Shown in pieces: positions 1 to 10,605 of a stretch of 64,000 nucleotides of DNA. A model generated the notes under the pieces. It saw nothing but the letters and a program-made list of their open reading frames with translations. It made no database searches and had not been told where the DNA came from. Source of the DNA: Zygnema cylindricum (Eukaryota; Streptophyta; Zygnematophyceae; Zygnematales; Zygnemataceae); the NCBI GenBank assembly GCA_037447655.1, contig JBBHKE010000893.1, positions 683,186-747,185 of the forward strand, in the 5' to 3' direction. The position numbers and the translations under genes are program-made. Numbering within the stretch: position 1 is the first letter of the stretch; every line of letters begins with the position of its first letter.

Positions 1-1191
1 ACGTTGATGTTAGACTTGGCTGAGAGTATAAGCAAGGATGCAGTGGATAGACGTCGAACAGAGAGGGCATTGAGAGGTTTCAACGTGTTGGATGTCTACA
101 ACATGTACAAGTAGAAGGTCAACTCAATTCCATTAGCAAAAGTACTACACTGAGCCATGGGTGATACTGCCAAACTTGGCAAACAGCCCAACTCTCCCCT
201 CGTGTTCGGAGCTCAAGATAGGCCAGAACTATTCTCAAGCATGGGCAATAAGCCTCGCAGCATAGGCCTGAGACAAACCATCATGGGAGACGGCCTAACA
301 CATGGAGGTACATACTCACCATGAGTACCCAAACAGGCCCTAACATATGATGGGACCGAGCAGGAGGGTGATTCAAGCGACCACCGCAGAACTGGAGTAC
401 AGCAACGCACTGTGGATGGGTCGTTTGTCAAGATGGTCGGAAAGGTGTACAAGCTGACTCAGGCTGCTTTGATAAGCTCAGGCAAGGGAGGTTGGAACTC
501 AAGTATCAAGATCATACGTACTCCTGAACGTGACATAGGCGGCAAGATTGGGGCACAAGGACAGGTGATGATGAGTGAATGTGGCATTTTGTGGCCAAAT
601 CAAGAGGTAAGTGCCTCGGCAATGTATGAGGATGTCGTGCTTGAGTACCGCTCCAATGTTTGAAAGGCTAAGACCTACCATGATGGAGGACGTCAATGGG
701 TTGGGAAGTACTTAGGCACGTACGTACCGATTGGGCTACCTGCACCCGTCTATGCATGGATTCACTCAAATCTGAGGAAGATTGATGGCGTCAAGCTTGA
801 CATGTCTGATTACGTCAAGTGTGGGAACTACTACTGGCTCACTGCTCAGATCCCTTCTAACAGCAAGCTCCGACTGACAGCAATGAGACAAGGCAATGAG
901 AAAGTTATATGTGATCCCGTGATGGCAATGGAGAGAATAGCAAAGAACATCATTGGTTATGCCACTCTTATCTTGCGACTGAAGAGAACATGCAAAGCCA
1001 GCAAGCCCCTAAGTCCATTGCTTCGACTTGCTTTCTCAATCACCAAGTTCCAGTTCATAAATACCACTGAAGAGTCAAGTCACCCGCTGAACAGAGGCAA
1101 TGCTGCTATGTCAGTTGCCCTTGATACTCCCGAAGCTATGTGAAAGACGTTTGGAGACATAAGCCTGGATGATCCCCCTTTGCTGGACTAA
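1..1191 (+). pseudogene. Unrecognised broken reading frame (about 397 codons with 5 internal stops)
   Basis: A single plus frame, entered at base 1, runs to a TAA at 1189-1191. It is interrupted at 112 (TAG), 151, 322, 661 and 1141 (all TGA). The stretches 325-660 and 664-1140 are open for 112 and 159 codons. The second reads as a normal-looking globular protein (for example YVKCGNYYWLTAQIP, then GYATLILRL). Four of the five stops are TGA, as expected if methylated CGA codons had decayed. I do not recognise a family: it matches none of the usual copia, gypsy or DNA-transposase motifs I can see. It may be a decayed gene or part of a mobile or viral-type element that starts outside the window. 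Function unknown. Confidence 0.35.
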
Positions 1192-1623
1192 TGCCCTGGT
1201 CTTCAATGTGTGAGTTGTGTTACCTGACTGTACTCTTATAGTCGTCCTAGTGTGTGTGTTTGCATGTGTATGTCTGTGTGTATGTCCTACATCACTTGTA
1301 CAGCAATCAACTCATGACAAGTAGATGTGAACGCAGGCTAGAGTGTCCATAGGCTAGATCGACTCACAGTTTTTGTCATGCATTGGGTTAGTCTTCAACG
1401 TGTGTATCCTTCCATTGGGTCAATTACGCTTACGTGCTTGGCGTCATGGTGAGATTCAAAACTATGTGCAAAACTGCTACATGCTGAGAAAAATGTCAGG
1501 CTATCCATTTGCTCAGTATGGAGACTGTTCTGCAGTCTGATAAATTTGACCTCTTGTATCAATCTAGCCAGTATGATGACTAGAAGATACCAGCTGGATT
1601 ATTCCCACAGGAGGAGCCTGAAA
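1192..1623. other. No gene seen; GT-rich patch
   Basis: The stretch holds a short TGTGTG-rich patch near 1249-1286. From about 1490 onward it may contain unreadable remains of the copia reverse transcriptase that should precede the RNase H fragment at 1624. No open frame is convincing. Confidence 0.4.
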
Positions 1624-1759
1624 GATGGGGAGGCGGTTAAACGAGTCCTTAGATATCTCAGGGGGACTATAGATTTATGGCTGCATTTGGGTGGGAACAA
1701 TAATGACATCACCACTTGAAGAGATGTCAACAATAGAGATGCTCCTATGAGGAGTACAC
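1624..1759 (+). pseudogene. Copia RNase H fragment, 5' half (older element)
   Basis: In frame this reads EAVKRVLRYLRGTIDLWLHLGG followed by a TGA where copia elements have the Trp of TTWSDA, then DAPMRS. This is the conserved start of the Ty1/copia RNase H region. It stops exactly at the left LTR edge of the nested minus-strand element. The rest of the domain resumes at 8146, so the later element jumped into this one. Confidence 0.85.
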
Positions 1760-2804
1760 TGCAATTCTGTGTCCTCTATTGGACTACAGAATACAAGAAG
1801 CCTCTAAATAGTATTTAACTAACCCACTTCAAGCCACAACCACTGCTGCCCAAAAAGTCACATTGACAATTTGACTGCACCCCTGTGCAGCTTGGACTCC
1901 CCTGAGTCTGTAGCAAAAAGTATCACTGAAAACGGCCAACCAGCCGATAAGTTATGAGTCGGCAAAAATGTCAAGTTTATACAAACTCTCAAAAACAGAG
2001 AGGTTTTTATCTACCAATATTCTCTAAGTCCTAAATCCCTCTCACAACCCCTATCTATTGAAGTACAAACCAATCAGATCATTGTAGGGTACAGAAAAGT
2101 ACTATGGCCGATGTACTTTGTGTACAACCCATGTACGACAGCGCCATTAAGTGGACGCGTGTCCACTTTTCACTTGTCCTTATGTTCGTCGGAATTCCTG
2201 CAACCAAATGTTATCCCTCCGCGTGGCGCCACGTCACGCCACGTCCATAAACACCAAAAGTGACCATTCCGCGATCGCGGCTTTGATGTACGCTGTCAGA
2301 TCAGATTCAATATTAAATGTCCCTCGTCAAAACTGTAGAAACTAATGGTTTTATTAGTATTTTCTAGGTCTGAAAAGAAATATAGAAGTCGAGGCAGTCT
2401 ATCTGTTCGCACTATATAATACTTGGTTCCATGTTCGTCCGTTTGTAATTCGGTTAATTGAATTCATACACGTAACATTGAATAAATAATAATCAATCCT
2501 AATGTATCTCAACGGACTCCTACGACAGACTGGTTAGAGCTAACGGCTAAGCCGTGCTCTGCCGGTCGGAGGTTCGAGTCTTGCCGGACTCAACCTTTTG
2601 TTGAGAGTGACATAAGTCACTCTTTAGCCCTGTCTGCTTAAGCTAGGACAGCCATGGCTCAGCCACCCTCTCTATCCCTCAGTGACTACGACAAGTATGG
2701 TGGGAAGGGAGAGGAGGCAGAGGTAGGCTGTCCGTCTTTTCTTTTCCTTATTTGTACTAAATTCAGACCTAGAAAATACCAAAATAAAACTACTAATTTC
2801 AACA
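1760..2804 (-). repeat. 3' LTR of the nested copia element
   Basis: Direct repeat of 7138-8145 with TG at one end and CA at the other. It differs by scattered substitutions and by one replaced block (2334-2404) not found in its partner. It carries a tRNA-like stretch at about 2524-2592 on the plus strand. Confidence 0.93.
2524..2592 (+). other. tRNA-like segment inside the 3' LTR
   Basis: On the strand opposite to LTR transcription the sequence has an A-box/D-loop-like TGGTTAGAGC and a B-box-like GGTTCGAGTC spaced as in a tRNA. The acceptor and D stems do not pair, so it is not called as a functional tRNA. The other LTR has the same segment at about 7867-7932, with a perfect B box GGTTCGAGTCC. 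Confidence 0.45.
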
Positions 2805-3495
2805 CTCCGCTTATTTTCTAGTCTAATTTGAGTTTTAATCCACACTTTTCCCTGCAATATTTTAACTTGGGAGAAGGCACCGGTTTTGTCATCATATCAG
2901 CAACCATTTCCTCATCAGATCTATATACAAGATTCACGATTTTATTCTCAACTTTTTCTCTTACAAAACTTAATCTTATGTCCATATGTTTAGCCTAAAA
3001 ATGATGTTTTGGATTAGCTGCAATTGCAATGGCAGCTTCATTATAACAAAACACTTCATGCACACCCTCCTTCATATACCCTAGTTCTTGCAGCAAGGAC
3101 TTGACCCACATCAACTCAATCACAACAGAACAAGAGGGCATATACTTAGCCTCCATAGTGGACTGAACAACCACCTTTTGTTGCTTACTGCTCCAACAAC
3201 ATGCACCTTCCCCAACATACAACACATACCTAGAAGTGCATCTTCTCATTGGTGCATCCCCATAACTGGCATCACTCCAAGTGGTGATACCAGTATGCTC
3301 CCCTCCCAAATGCAACCATAACTCTCTGGTTCCTACCAGATATCTCATGACTCTCTTAGCTGCCTCCTTGTCTCTCATCCTAGGATCATTAAGACTCCGA
3401 CTGAGTACTCCAACTGTTGCCGCTATGTTTGGTCTGGTACAATTCATAAAATAGATTAAACTTCCTACGACCTGTCTATAAGGGATAGACTTCAT
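2805..3495 (-). pseudogene. RNase H domain of the nested copia element
   Basis: The frame from 3495 down starts at IPYRQVVGSLIYFM, runs through VMRYLVGTRELWLHLGG, TTWSDASYGD and QSTMEAKYM to NPKHHF, and hits a stop at 2995. Homologous sequence (AKHMDIRLSF, then VADMMTK) continues beyond the stop almost to the LTR. Domain order and motifs are typical of the copia pol C-terminus. A stop between the two parts breaks the protein. Confidence 0.9.
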
Positions 3496-3507
3496 AAATT
3501 CTCTCTC

Positions 3508-4527
3508 TTATAGACTCATCTGATCATCTAAGATCATCACTCCTTTTACTACACTCCCATCACTAATTTTTTTTAAGTCCATGGGAGTGGTACAACTGTT
3601 AGCATTTTCCATCTGGAATTTCTCAAACATATTACCTATTGCTTCCTTCTGAGTGAGTCTGATAATCTTTTTCCCCCTATCTCTCTCCATCTGAATCCCC
3701 AAAATATATCTTGCCTCCCCTAAATCCTTCATATCAAATCTGCTTCCAAGCTCTTTCTTTAACTTATCGATTTTTTTCAAAGATTTACTCATCACAAGCA
3801 AATCATCCACATAAATTGTAATATAAATTACACCATTCTCATCTTCAAACATATAGATAGAATGGTCAGAGCTGATACTGATATATCCCAGACGTGTAAG
3901 AAACTCATCTAGTTTCTTATTCCACTGTCGGGGAGCCTGCTTTAGTCCATATAAGGACTTTATGAGTCTGCGGACTTTGCTCTCTTCTCCTTCTTCCACA
4001 AACCCCTCGGGTTGTCTCATAAAAATTTCCTCCTCTAACTCACCATTAAGAAAAGCACTCTTAATATCCATCTGGTGAATTTCCATTTCTTCCGTTGCTG
4101 CCACACTGAGGAGAATCCTTACTAAGGGGAACCGAACAATTGGAGCAAAGGTCTAATCATAGTCAATCCCTTCCTTTTGGGTGAACCCCTTCGCTACCAA
4201 TCGAGCGTTATATCTCTCAATGGTGTTATCTGGGTTCAGTTTTAGTTTAAATACCCATTTACACCCAATACGTTTTATGTCTGGAGGGCAATCCGCTAGT
4301 TCCCAATTATTTGCTTCCATGATAGAAACCATCTCATCTATTATGGCTCTAATCCATCTTTCTTTCTCTGGACTATTCACTGCCTCCGAGTAAGACTGAG
4401 GCTCATCTGGGTGAGATAGCTTAGTTACCTTATGAACGACTTGTTTTTCTTGTTTCCGATTGTTGCTCCTCCTTCCTCCCTCAAACTCCGAAGCTTGAAT
4501 AGATGGAAGTCTTGGATTTCTTCTCAC
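3508..4527 (-). pseudogene. Reverse transcriptase (RVT_2) of the nested copia element
   Basis: Two pieces (4527-4153 and 4104-3508) give the copia [27 protein letters not shown], then HQMDIKSAFLNGELEEEIFM, then SLYGLKQAPRQW and the catalytic YVDD box (IYVDDLLVMS), then GIQMERDR. A stop near 4153 separates the fingers from the palm. The YVDD motif is intact but the reading frame is not. Confidence 0.93.
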
Positions 4528-5902
4528 TGCTCATCGGCTCCCTTGTCCATGGATGCCGGTTCTTGTCCCGCTTTTTCTATCTCCTCGAAGTCCATAGGAG
4601 TATGTGAGGTTTCCGATGAGTCTCTTGCATCTAGGATCTCCCCAGAATCTTCAATCACGGTTTCACTCATGTCTCTTTCGGGAACGACCGAGTTCTCCTC
4701 ACTTTCGGACTCAAATCTGATTCTTATCTTCTTTGTATATTTGAAAGGATCAAATGACTTCCCTTCATCCATGACAACTAAGTGTTTGACCAGAATGATA
4801 TTTTTCTTAGCTAGGTCATAGACTCTATATCCCTTAACATCCTCATCATATCCCACAAAGTATCCAGGTTTTCCCTTAGCATCTAGTTTCCAGTTTTTCC
4901 TATCCATGTCAAGACTGTAAACTTGGCTACCGAATACTTTAAGGTGTGAGATATGTGGTTTCCTTCCAACCCATCTCTCATAAGGTGTTACTCCCTTTAC
5001 AGCTGAGGTAAGGACTCTATTCTTAATGTAGTTGGCACAATTCATTGCTTCTGCCCAAAAGCTCTTTCCTATTTTCTTGTCGGCCAACATACTGTGTACA
5101 CTATCTGCTAGTGCTCGATTCAACCTTTGAGCTATCCCTTTTTGTTCCTGGTTATATGGTACAGTTTTCTGGTGCTGTACTCCCTCATCTCTCAGATATT
5201 CCTCAAACTGGTTAGAGGTATATTCCTCCCCATTATCACTTCTTATCCTCTTAATGGAGGTTTCATGCAACTTCTCACTCCAGGCTTTATAATCTTTGAA
5301 GTAAGTTGATGCTTCAGACTTTGTTTTCAGAAAGTAGACTCTAGAGTACCTAGACCAGTCATCGATTATTGTCATCATAAACCTTTTTCCTCCAATCGAT
5401 GTTACTTTTGCAGGACCCCAAATATCTGTGTGGACCAAATCTAACACTTTCTCACCTCTATATGTGGCGGCTTTGGGAAAGGGAAATCTGTGAGCCTTAC
5501 CTTGAGCATAACCACTACAATCATCCATCATTTCATTATCCCCAAACTGAATGCCTTCTACTACCCCAAGCTTTTTCATTTCCCTCAACCTTTAAAATGC
5601 ACATGCCCCAACCTCTTATGCCAAATCATCAACTTAGGAACACCAACATAGTAAGCATTTTTCTTTTCATTACTCAGGTTAAGCCTAAACATTCGTTGGC
5701 TACCCTTAGCTGCCGTGAAGTAAACTCCATCCCCATCCTTAGCTGTAAAGACTCCCTTTCGAGTGAAGGTATCAAATTCTTTGTCATCTAACACAAACGT
5801 AGAGACAAGATTTTTACTCAGCTGAGGAATGTAGGGTACATCTGAGAAAATAAGTATAGAAGTTTTACCCTCCACTAAGACTTTCAGATCTACTGATCCC
5901 AC
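4524..5902 (-). pseudogene. GAG-pre-integrase and integrase of the nested copia element
   Basis: The frame 5902-5585 ends in MIWHKRLGHVHFKG, the zinc-binding start of copia integrase, and shifts frame into 5588-4524. The second part has DLVHTDIWGP and IRSDNGEEY, the two catalytic Asp motifs. The third motif reads GIAQRLNR where copia integrases have GVAERMNR, so the catalytic Glu is a Gln. The CxxC of the zinc finger reads CSGY, also lost. A chromo-like C-terminal region rich in Glu and Ser follows. Confidence 0.92.
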
Positions 5903-5977
5903 TAGATCTGTATTAACTACTCTCCCATCCCCAAACTACATCTCTACACCAAGGATTTTCCTTAACTTAGTGAAGTG

Positions 5978-6300
5978 TTATTTATCGCGACACATATGCA
6001 TGGATGCACCTAAGTCGATAATCCATCCTTCCTGTGGAGCTTCTCGAATTGCTCCAAGGGCACACTTCTGTCTTCGAGGGATCTCCTTCTCCTCCAGACT
6101 CTCGTCATAAAGAAACCCCCCATCCTCCTCAGAGGACTCATCCTCGGTTTCTCCTGTCACCTTTGTAACAACAAGTGGCTTTTTCTTCCCTCCGGAAGAA
6201 CCCCCTCCACGGTTCTCTTGGAGCCTCAGCTCCGACAACTTGACACAATCTGCGATGAAGTATCGCGGCTTTTTGCAAAAATGACAAAGATTCTTTGGGG
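5978..6300 (-). pseudogene. Zinc knuckle and protease region of the nested copia element
   Basis: In the frame shifted from gag, CHFCKKPRYFIADC is a CCHC knuckle in which the usual GH is RY, so the zinc-binding His is gone. Downstream WIIDLGASMHMC is the copia protease active site (normally DSGAS) with Leu for Ser. A stop follows CRDK at 5978. Confidence 0.85.
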
Positions 6301-7073
6301 GCCTCGGTCCTCCACGATGATCTTTCGCTTTTGTACGGTTTCTTCGGGTCCTTCCTCCATCGGTCCCCTCCGGCTGCTAGAGCTTGAATGCTCTTTCTTC
6401 CTCTCCTAATATCCATTGTGTTTTCCTGCACAAGTATCATCCTGACCACTGTGTTCCATTTCCATGAAGTATCAGGCATTTCCTGTACTCGATACACTTT
6501 GTTCTCGAACTCATCTGGTAACTTCATGATAAGAGTGTTAACTTTCATTTTCATTGTACCTGTCCATCCGGCACTTTCCATCTCCATATACAAACAAGAA
6601 AGATCATTACAGTAATCTAACATCTTTCCTCTTTTGTACGTGTAACTCACTAGCTTTTGCTCAGCCAACTGGAGCTCCTGAATGGTTCTAGCTGTATAAA
6701 TCTCCACCAAACACACCCACAACTCCTCGGCCTTGTAAATGTGAAGATGAGGAGTTGCCAAAGCTTGAGTGAGGTGCCTGAGAATGAAGTTCTTGGTAGC
6801 CATGTTTACATCCTCCCACATTTGAGTATTGTTCTCTGTGGTCTTCACAGTCGCCGCTCCCAGTACTGTGGCAATAGGAGTGAGGGGTGTCTCCTTCCCT
6901 TTCCCCTTTTCGGACACACTGCTGTCTCTATCATCTGCCTCCTCCGTTGAGGTAGCCGTTGCTACAGGAAACCTTACTCCTCCAAATCCAGGTGGAGTTC
7001 CCAAACGTGGATGTTTCACTTGTCCACTGACGATACCCCAGTATCGTTTTTCACACAAAGCTCCCATCATCAT
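6138..7073 (-). pseudogene. Gag of the nested copia element
   Basis: A 311-codon frame. The centre matches the copia gag (UBN2-like) pattern: MWEDVNMATKNFILRHLTQA, then AEELWVCLVEIY, then LAEQKLVSYTYKRG and LIMKLPDEFENKV. The frame slips before the zinc knuckle, so the last about 50 codons (after about 6300) are out of frame. Confidence 0.88.
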
Positions 7074-7137
7074 GGATTCCTAATAGATGAACCGAGATCC
7101 ATTGTAGGTGGGCTCCCTAAAGGGTGGGCCGATAACC

Positions 7138-8145
7138 TGCAATTCTGTGTCCTCCATTGGACTACAGAATACAAGAAGCCTCTAGATAGTATTTAACTAA
7201 CCCACTTCAAGCCACAACCACTGCTGCCCAAAAAGTCACACTGAGAATTTGACTGCACCCCTGTGCAGCTTGGACTCCCTTGAGTCTGTAGCAAAAAGTA
7301 TCACTGAAAACGGCCAACGAGCCGATAAGTTATGAGTCGACAAAAATGCCAAGTTTATACAACTCTCAAAGGGAGAGAGGTTCTTATCTACCAATATTCT
7401 CTAAGTCCTAAATCCCTCTCACAACCCGTATCTATTGAAGTACAAACTAATAATATCACTGTAGGGTACAGAAAAGTACTATGGCCGATGTATTTTCTGT
7501 ACGGCCCATGTACGGCAGCGCCATTAAGTGGACGCGTGTCCACTTTTCACTTATCCTTATGTTCGTCGGAATTCCTGCGACCAAATGTCATCCCTCCGCG
7601 TGGCGCCACGTCATGCCACGTCCATAAATGCCAAAAGTGACCATTCGGCGATCGCGGCATTGATGTACGCCATCGGATCAGATTCAATATTAAATGTCCG
7701 CCGTCAAAACAAATGTCCGATTCATTTGTTTTTGTGCGAGATAATGTTCGCACTATATAATACTTGTTTCCATGTTAATCCGTTTGTAATTCCGTTAATT
7801 GAATTCATACACGTAACATTGTATAAATAATAATCAAACCTAATGTATCTCAACGAACTCCTACGACAGACTGGTTAGAGCTAACGGCTAAGCCGTGCTC
7901 TGCCGGTCGGAGGTTCGAGTCCTGCCAGACTTTACCTTTTGTTGAGAGTGACATAAGTCACTCTTGAGCCCTACCTGCTTAAGCTATGACAGCCATGGCT
8001 CAGCCACCCTCTCTATCCCTCAGTGACTACGACAAGTATGGTGGGAAGGGAGAGGAGGCGGAGGCAGGTTGTCCGTCTTTTCTTTTCCTTATTTGTACTA
8101 AATTCAGACCTAGAAAATACCAAAATAAAACTACTAATTTCAACA
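7138..8145 (-). repeat. 5' LTR of the nested copia element
   Basis: Direct repeat partner of 1760-2804, reading TGTTGAAATTAG inward from 8145 and ending in TTGCA at 7138. The plus strand carries the tRNA-like stretch at about 7867-7932. Confidence 0.93.
7867..7932 (+). other. tRNA-like segment inside the 5' LTR
   Basis: A D-loop-like TGGTTAGAGC and a perfect pol III B-box GGTTCGAGTCC about 35 bases apart. The stem pairing of a real tRNA is not present. It lies antisense to the LTR. An equivalent, more diverged segment lies on the minus strand of the solo LTR near 9205-9270. Confidence 0.45.
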
Positions 8146-8580
8146 TACTCCTCTAAGTATGTATTGCATGTGAGTGATGGGGCTTGCTATTGGAGCAACA
8201 AGCAAAAAAATATCATTGCTCAGTCCACCATAGGGCTCAGTACATGGCCTCTTGCTCTGCTATAAAAGAATTAATGTGGGTGAAGTCCTTGCTTAGTGAG
8301 CTTGGTCAACTTAAGAGTGGTGTCCAGAAAGTGTTTTGTGATAATCAAGCAGCCATGGCCATTTCTGCAAATCCTAAACACCACTTTAAAGCCAAACATA
8401 TGGATATTAGACTTAGCTTTGTTACGGAGAAGGTAGAAGACAATATAGTTAGTTTAGAGTATAGACCAGATAGTGAAATGGTAGCAGATTGGATGACCAA
8501 ACTTGTGCCTTCCTCTAAACTAATCTTCTGTAAAAAGAAGTGTGGTCTTAAATTGAAGAGTGACTTGAAAATAAAGGGAG
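8146..8580 (+). pseudogene. Copia RNase H fragment, 3' half (older element)
   Basis: This continues the fragment that stops at 1759: KYVLHVSDGACYWSNKQK, then after a small frameshift QYMASCSAIKELMWVKSLL, VFCDNQAAMAISANPKHHF, DIRLSFVTEKVE and VADWMTKLVP. It ends in a purine-rich AAAATAAAGGGAG (polypurine tract) directly before an LTR that starts TGTAGAAATT at 8581. The frameshift sits where copia has STMEAEYM. Confidence 0.9.
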
Positions 8581-10605
8581 TGTAGAAATTGATGGTTATT
8601 TTTGTATTTTCTAGGTCTGAAAATATAAAATAAAATGCATAGAAGAAAAAGAGGCAGTCTGCCTCTAACTCCTCTCTCTAACTCCCACACTTATTTTAGT
8701 CACTAAAGGTTAGAGAGGAAGCTAGAGCTATGGCTGGCTATGCTGTCCAAAGAAAGAGAGATAGTAAGTAGTATTTTGGTAGGTTTACCAAAAGTTACTT
8801 GACGGACCTATAATTTGATCCTGGTACCTATCGTCCGTCAACGTCAACACCAGTCGTTAGCTTTGTCCTATAGTCAACCAATGCTAAGACATACAGGGTT
8901 TGTTAAGTATTTAAAGTTGTACGCATAGATATATGTATTTAACCGCACGAATGCACTCTTGGCACATAAACATAGTTAGAGTATAGTACGGCTTACTATT
9001 GAATTATTAGATTTACAAAGTATTTTCTAGGTCTGAATAGCTTAAGTGAAAATAGAAAAGAAAAAGCGTAGGCAGTCTGCCTCCGCCTCTTCTCTCTATC
9101 CCCCATACTTGTTTTAGTCACTAAAGGAAAGAGAGGGTGGTGGAGCCATGACTTCCTTGGCTCCTCATGCAGGTCAAAAGAAGTGACATAAGTCACTTCT
9201 AACAAAAAAGTTGAGTCCGGTATGCCTCGAACCTCCGACTGGCAAAGCGAGGCATAGCTGTCAGCCTTAGCCTATCTGTCATTAATGCCCGTTTGAGTAC
9301 ATGGGGTATGATTAGTATTTTAATGTGTCAGAATTCACTACTCCGATTAACGGAATTACGGATAAATAATATAGATACAAAATGAAATATAGTGCGAAAG
9401 TGAAACCGTAACGGACATTGATTTTCAACGGCTAACATTCAAAGCCGTTTTAGATCAGACGACATGCATCATCCCCGAGATCCTAGAATGGTCGCTTTGG
9501 CGGTTTTCGGGTGTGACATGACCTAGAGCCACGTGGAAAGATAACATTGGGTAGTAGGAATCTCGGAGAGCATGAGGGGGAGTTCGGGGAGATAGGCGTC
9601 CCTCAATGACCGACTCGTACACAAAGCGTACAGAAAGGTACTATGGCGTTCGTACATCACTAGATAGGGGTTGTGAGAGGGGTTTAGGACTTAGGATATT
9701 TAGTAGGTAGCCGCCTCTCTCCCAAAAAGCTTGTAAATATTTTGGCATCTTTGCCACTTGATAACTAATCGCCTGGTTGGGCGTTTTCAGTGATTTTTTT
9801 TGTTGCAGACTCATGAGAGTCCAGACAGCACAAGGGTGCAGTCAGATTGCTTGTTTGCCTACTTGGGTATTTGTGATCCTAGCTGAAGAACGGTTAGCCA
9901 AAAACTATCTAGAGACTTCGTGAATTTTGTAGTCCAATGGGGGAGAGAGAATTGCACTTACGTTACTTCGTGAAACAAATATCGCGCATTTATTTTGATG
10001 GCGAAACAAATATTGTGCATTTATTTTCGACAGTTAGAGTTGAAAGTCAGTTTTGATCAAACGGCCACGATAAGTGCCGAGATCCCGGAACCGACATTTT
10101 GGGAATTTTTTGGTCACTACCACGTCAAGTGACACGTGGCATAACCTCATTAGCTTGAGGCATCTCCAAAGAAAATGGGAACGAATCCGGATATGACAGA
10201 CGTCGACATTTTGGCCATGTCGTATGATGGCCATACAAAAAGTATTTTGGTTTGTACCTTTCTGTAAAACACAATATTCTGATTGGTGTTGTACTTTAGT
10301 AGTAGAGGGTTTAGAGAGGGATTTAGGACTAAGAAAATTTGGTAGGTAGCCGCCACTCTCTCAGAGTGCTTTTGTACAAATGGTCAACTTTGACCCTTTA
10401 TACCTTACTGCTCAAAAGAGCAAAGTCAAAGATTCTTTTTGCTATTGACTCAGGGGCGTCTTGTCTTCACAAGGGTGAAGGTGGTCAGAGTTTTTGTGTG
10501 CCAGGGTGGCAGTTATTCTTGTTGAAATACCAAGGGGTTAGGGTTATCCCAGGGGTTTCGTTTGAGCTGCCCATTCTGAGGACCTATCGAGGTCTCAAAA
10601 CTGCA
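8581..10605 (+). repeat. 3' LTR of the older copia element, interrupted
   Basis: It begins TGTAGAAATT directly after the polypurine tract and ends CAAAACTGCA at 10605. Bases 8997-9956 are a later LTR insertion with its duplicated target. Without that, the LTR is about 1.06 kb, the same length as the related inverted LTR at 11712-12763, to which it is clearly similar along its whole length. Confidence 0.88.
8997..9956 (+). mobile_element. Solo copia LTR with perfect 5-bp target duplication
   Basis: A 960-bp LTR-like sequence of the same family as the nested element's LTRs (shared GTATTTTCTAGGTCTGAAT block near the start, ...AATTGCA at the end). It is bracketed by CTTAC at 8992-8996 and 9957-9961. 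No internal domain is present, so it is a solo LTR left by LTR-LTR recombination. The expected starting TG has become TA. Confidence 0.88.

Larger units (their letters stand above)
1760..8145 (-). mobile_element. Nested Ty1/copia LTR retrotransposon (degenerate, two LTRs)
   Basis: Two direct repeats of about 1 kb (1760-2804 and 7138-8145), each TG...CA, flank a minus-strand gag-protease-integrase-RT-RNase H order, which is the copia order. The 5' LTR is at the right end. The purine-rich stretch next to the left LTR fits a polypurine tract, and the sequence inside the right LTR (GGTTATCGGCCC) is a weak match to an initiator-Met tRNA primer site. Flanking 5-mers TACAC and TACTC are a near-perfect target duplication. 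The insertion lies inside the RNase H of an older plus-strand copia. Frameshifts, stops and lost catalytic residues make it non-autonomous. Confidence 0.93.

Noticed and set aside
7867-7932. Functional tRNA gene
   Set aside because: The acceptor and D stems do not pair and no normal anticodon loop forms; reported only as a tRNA-like segment.
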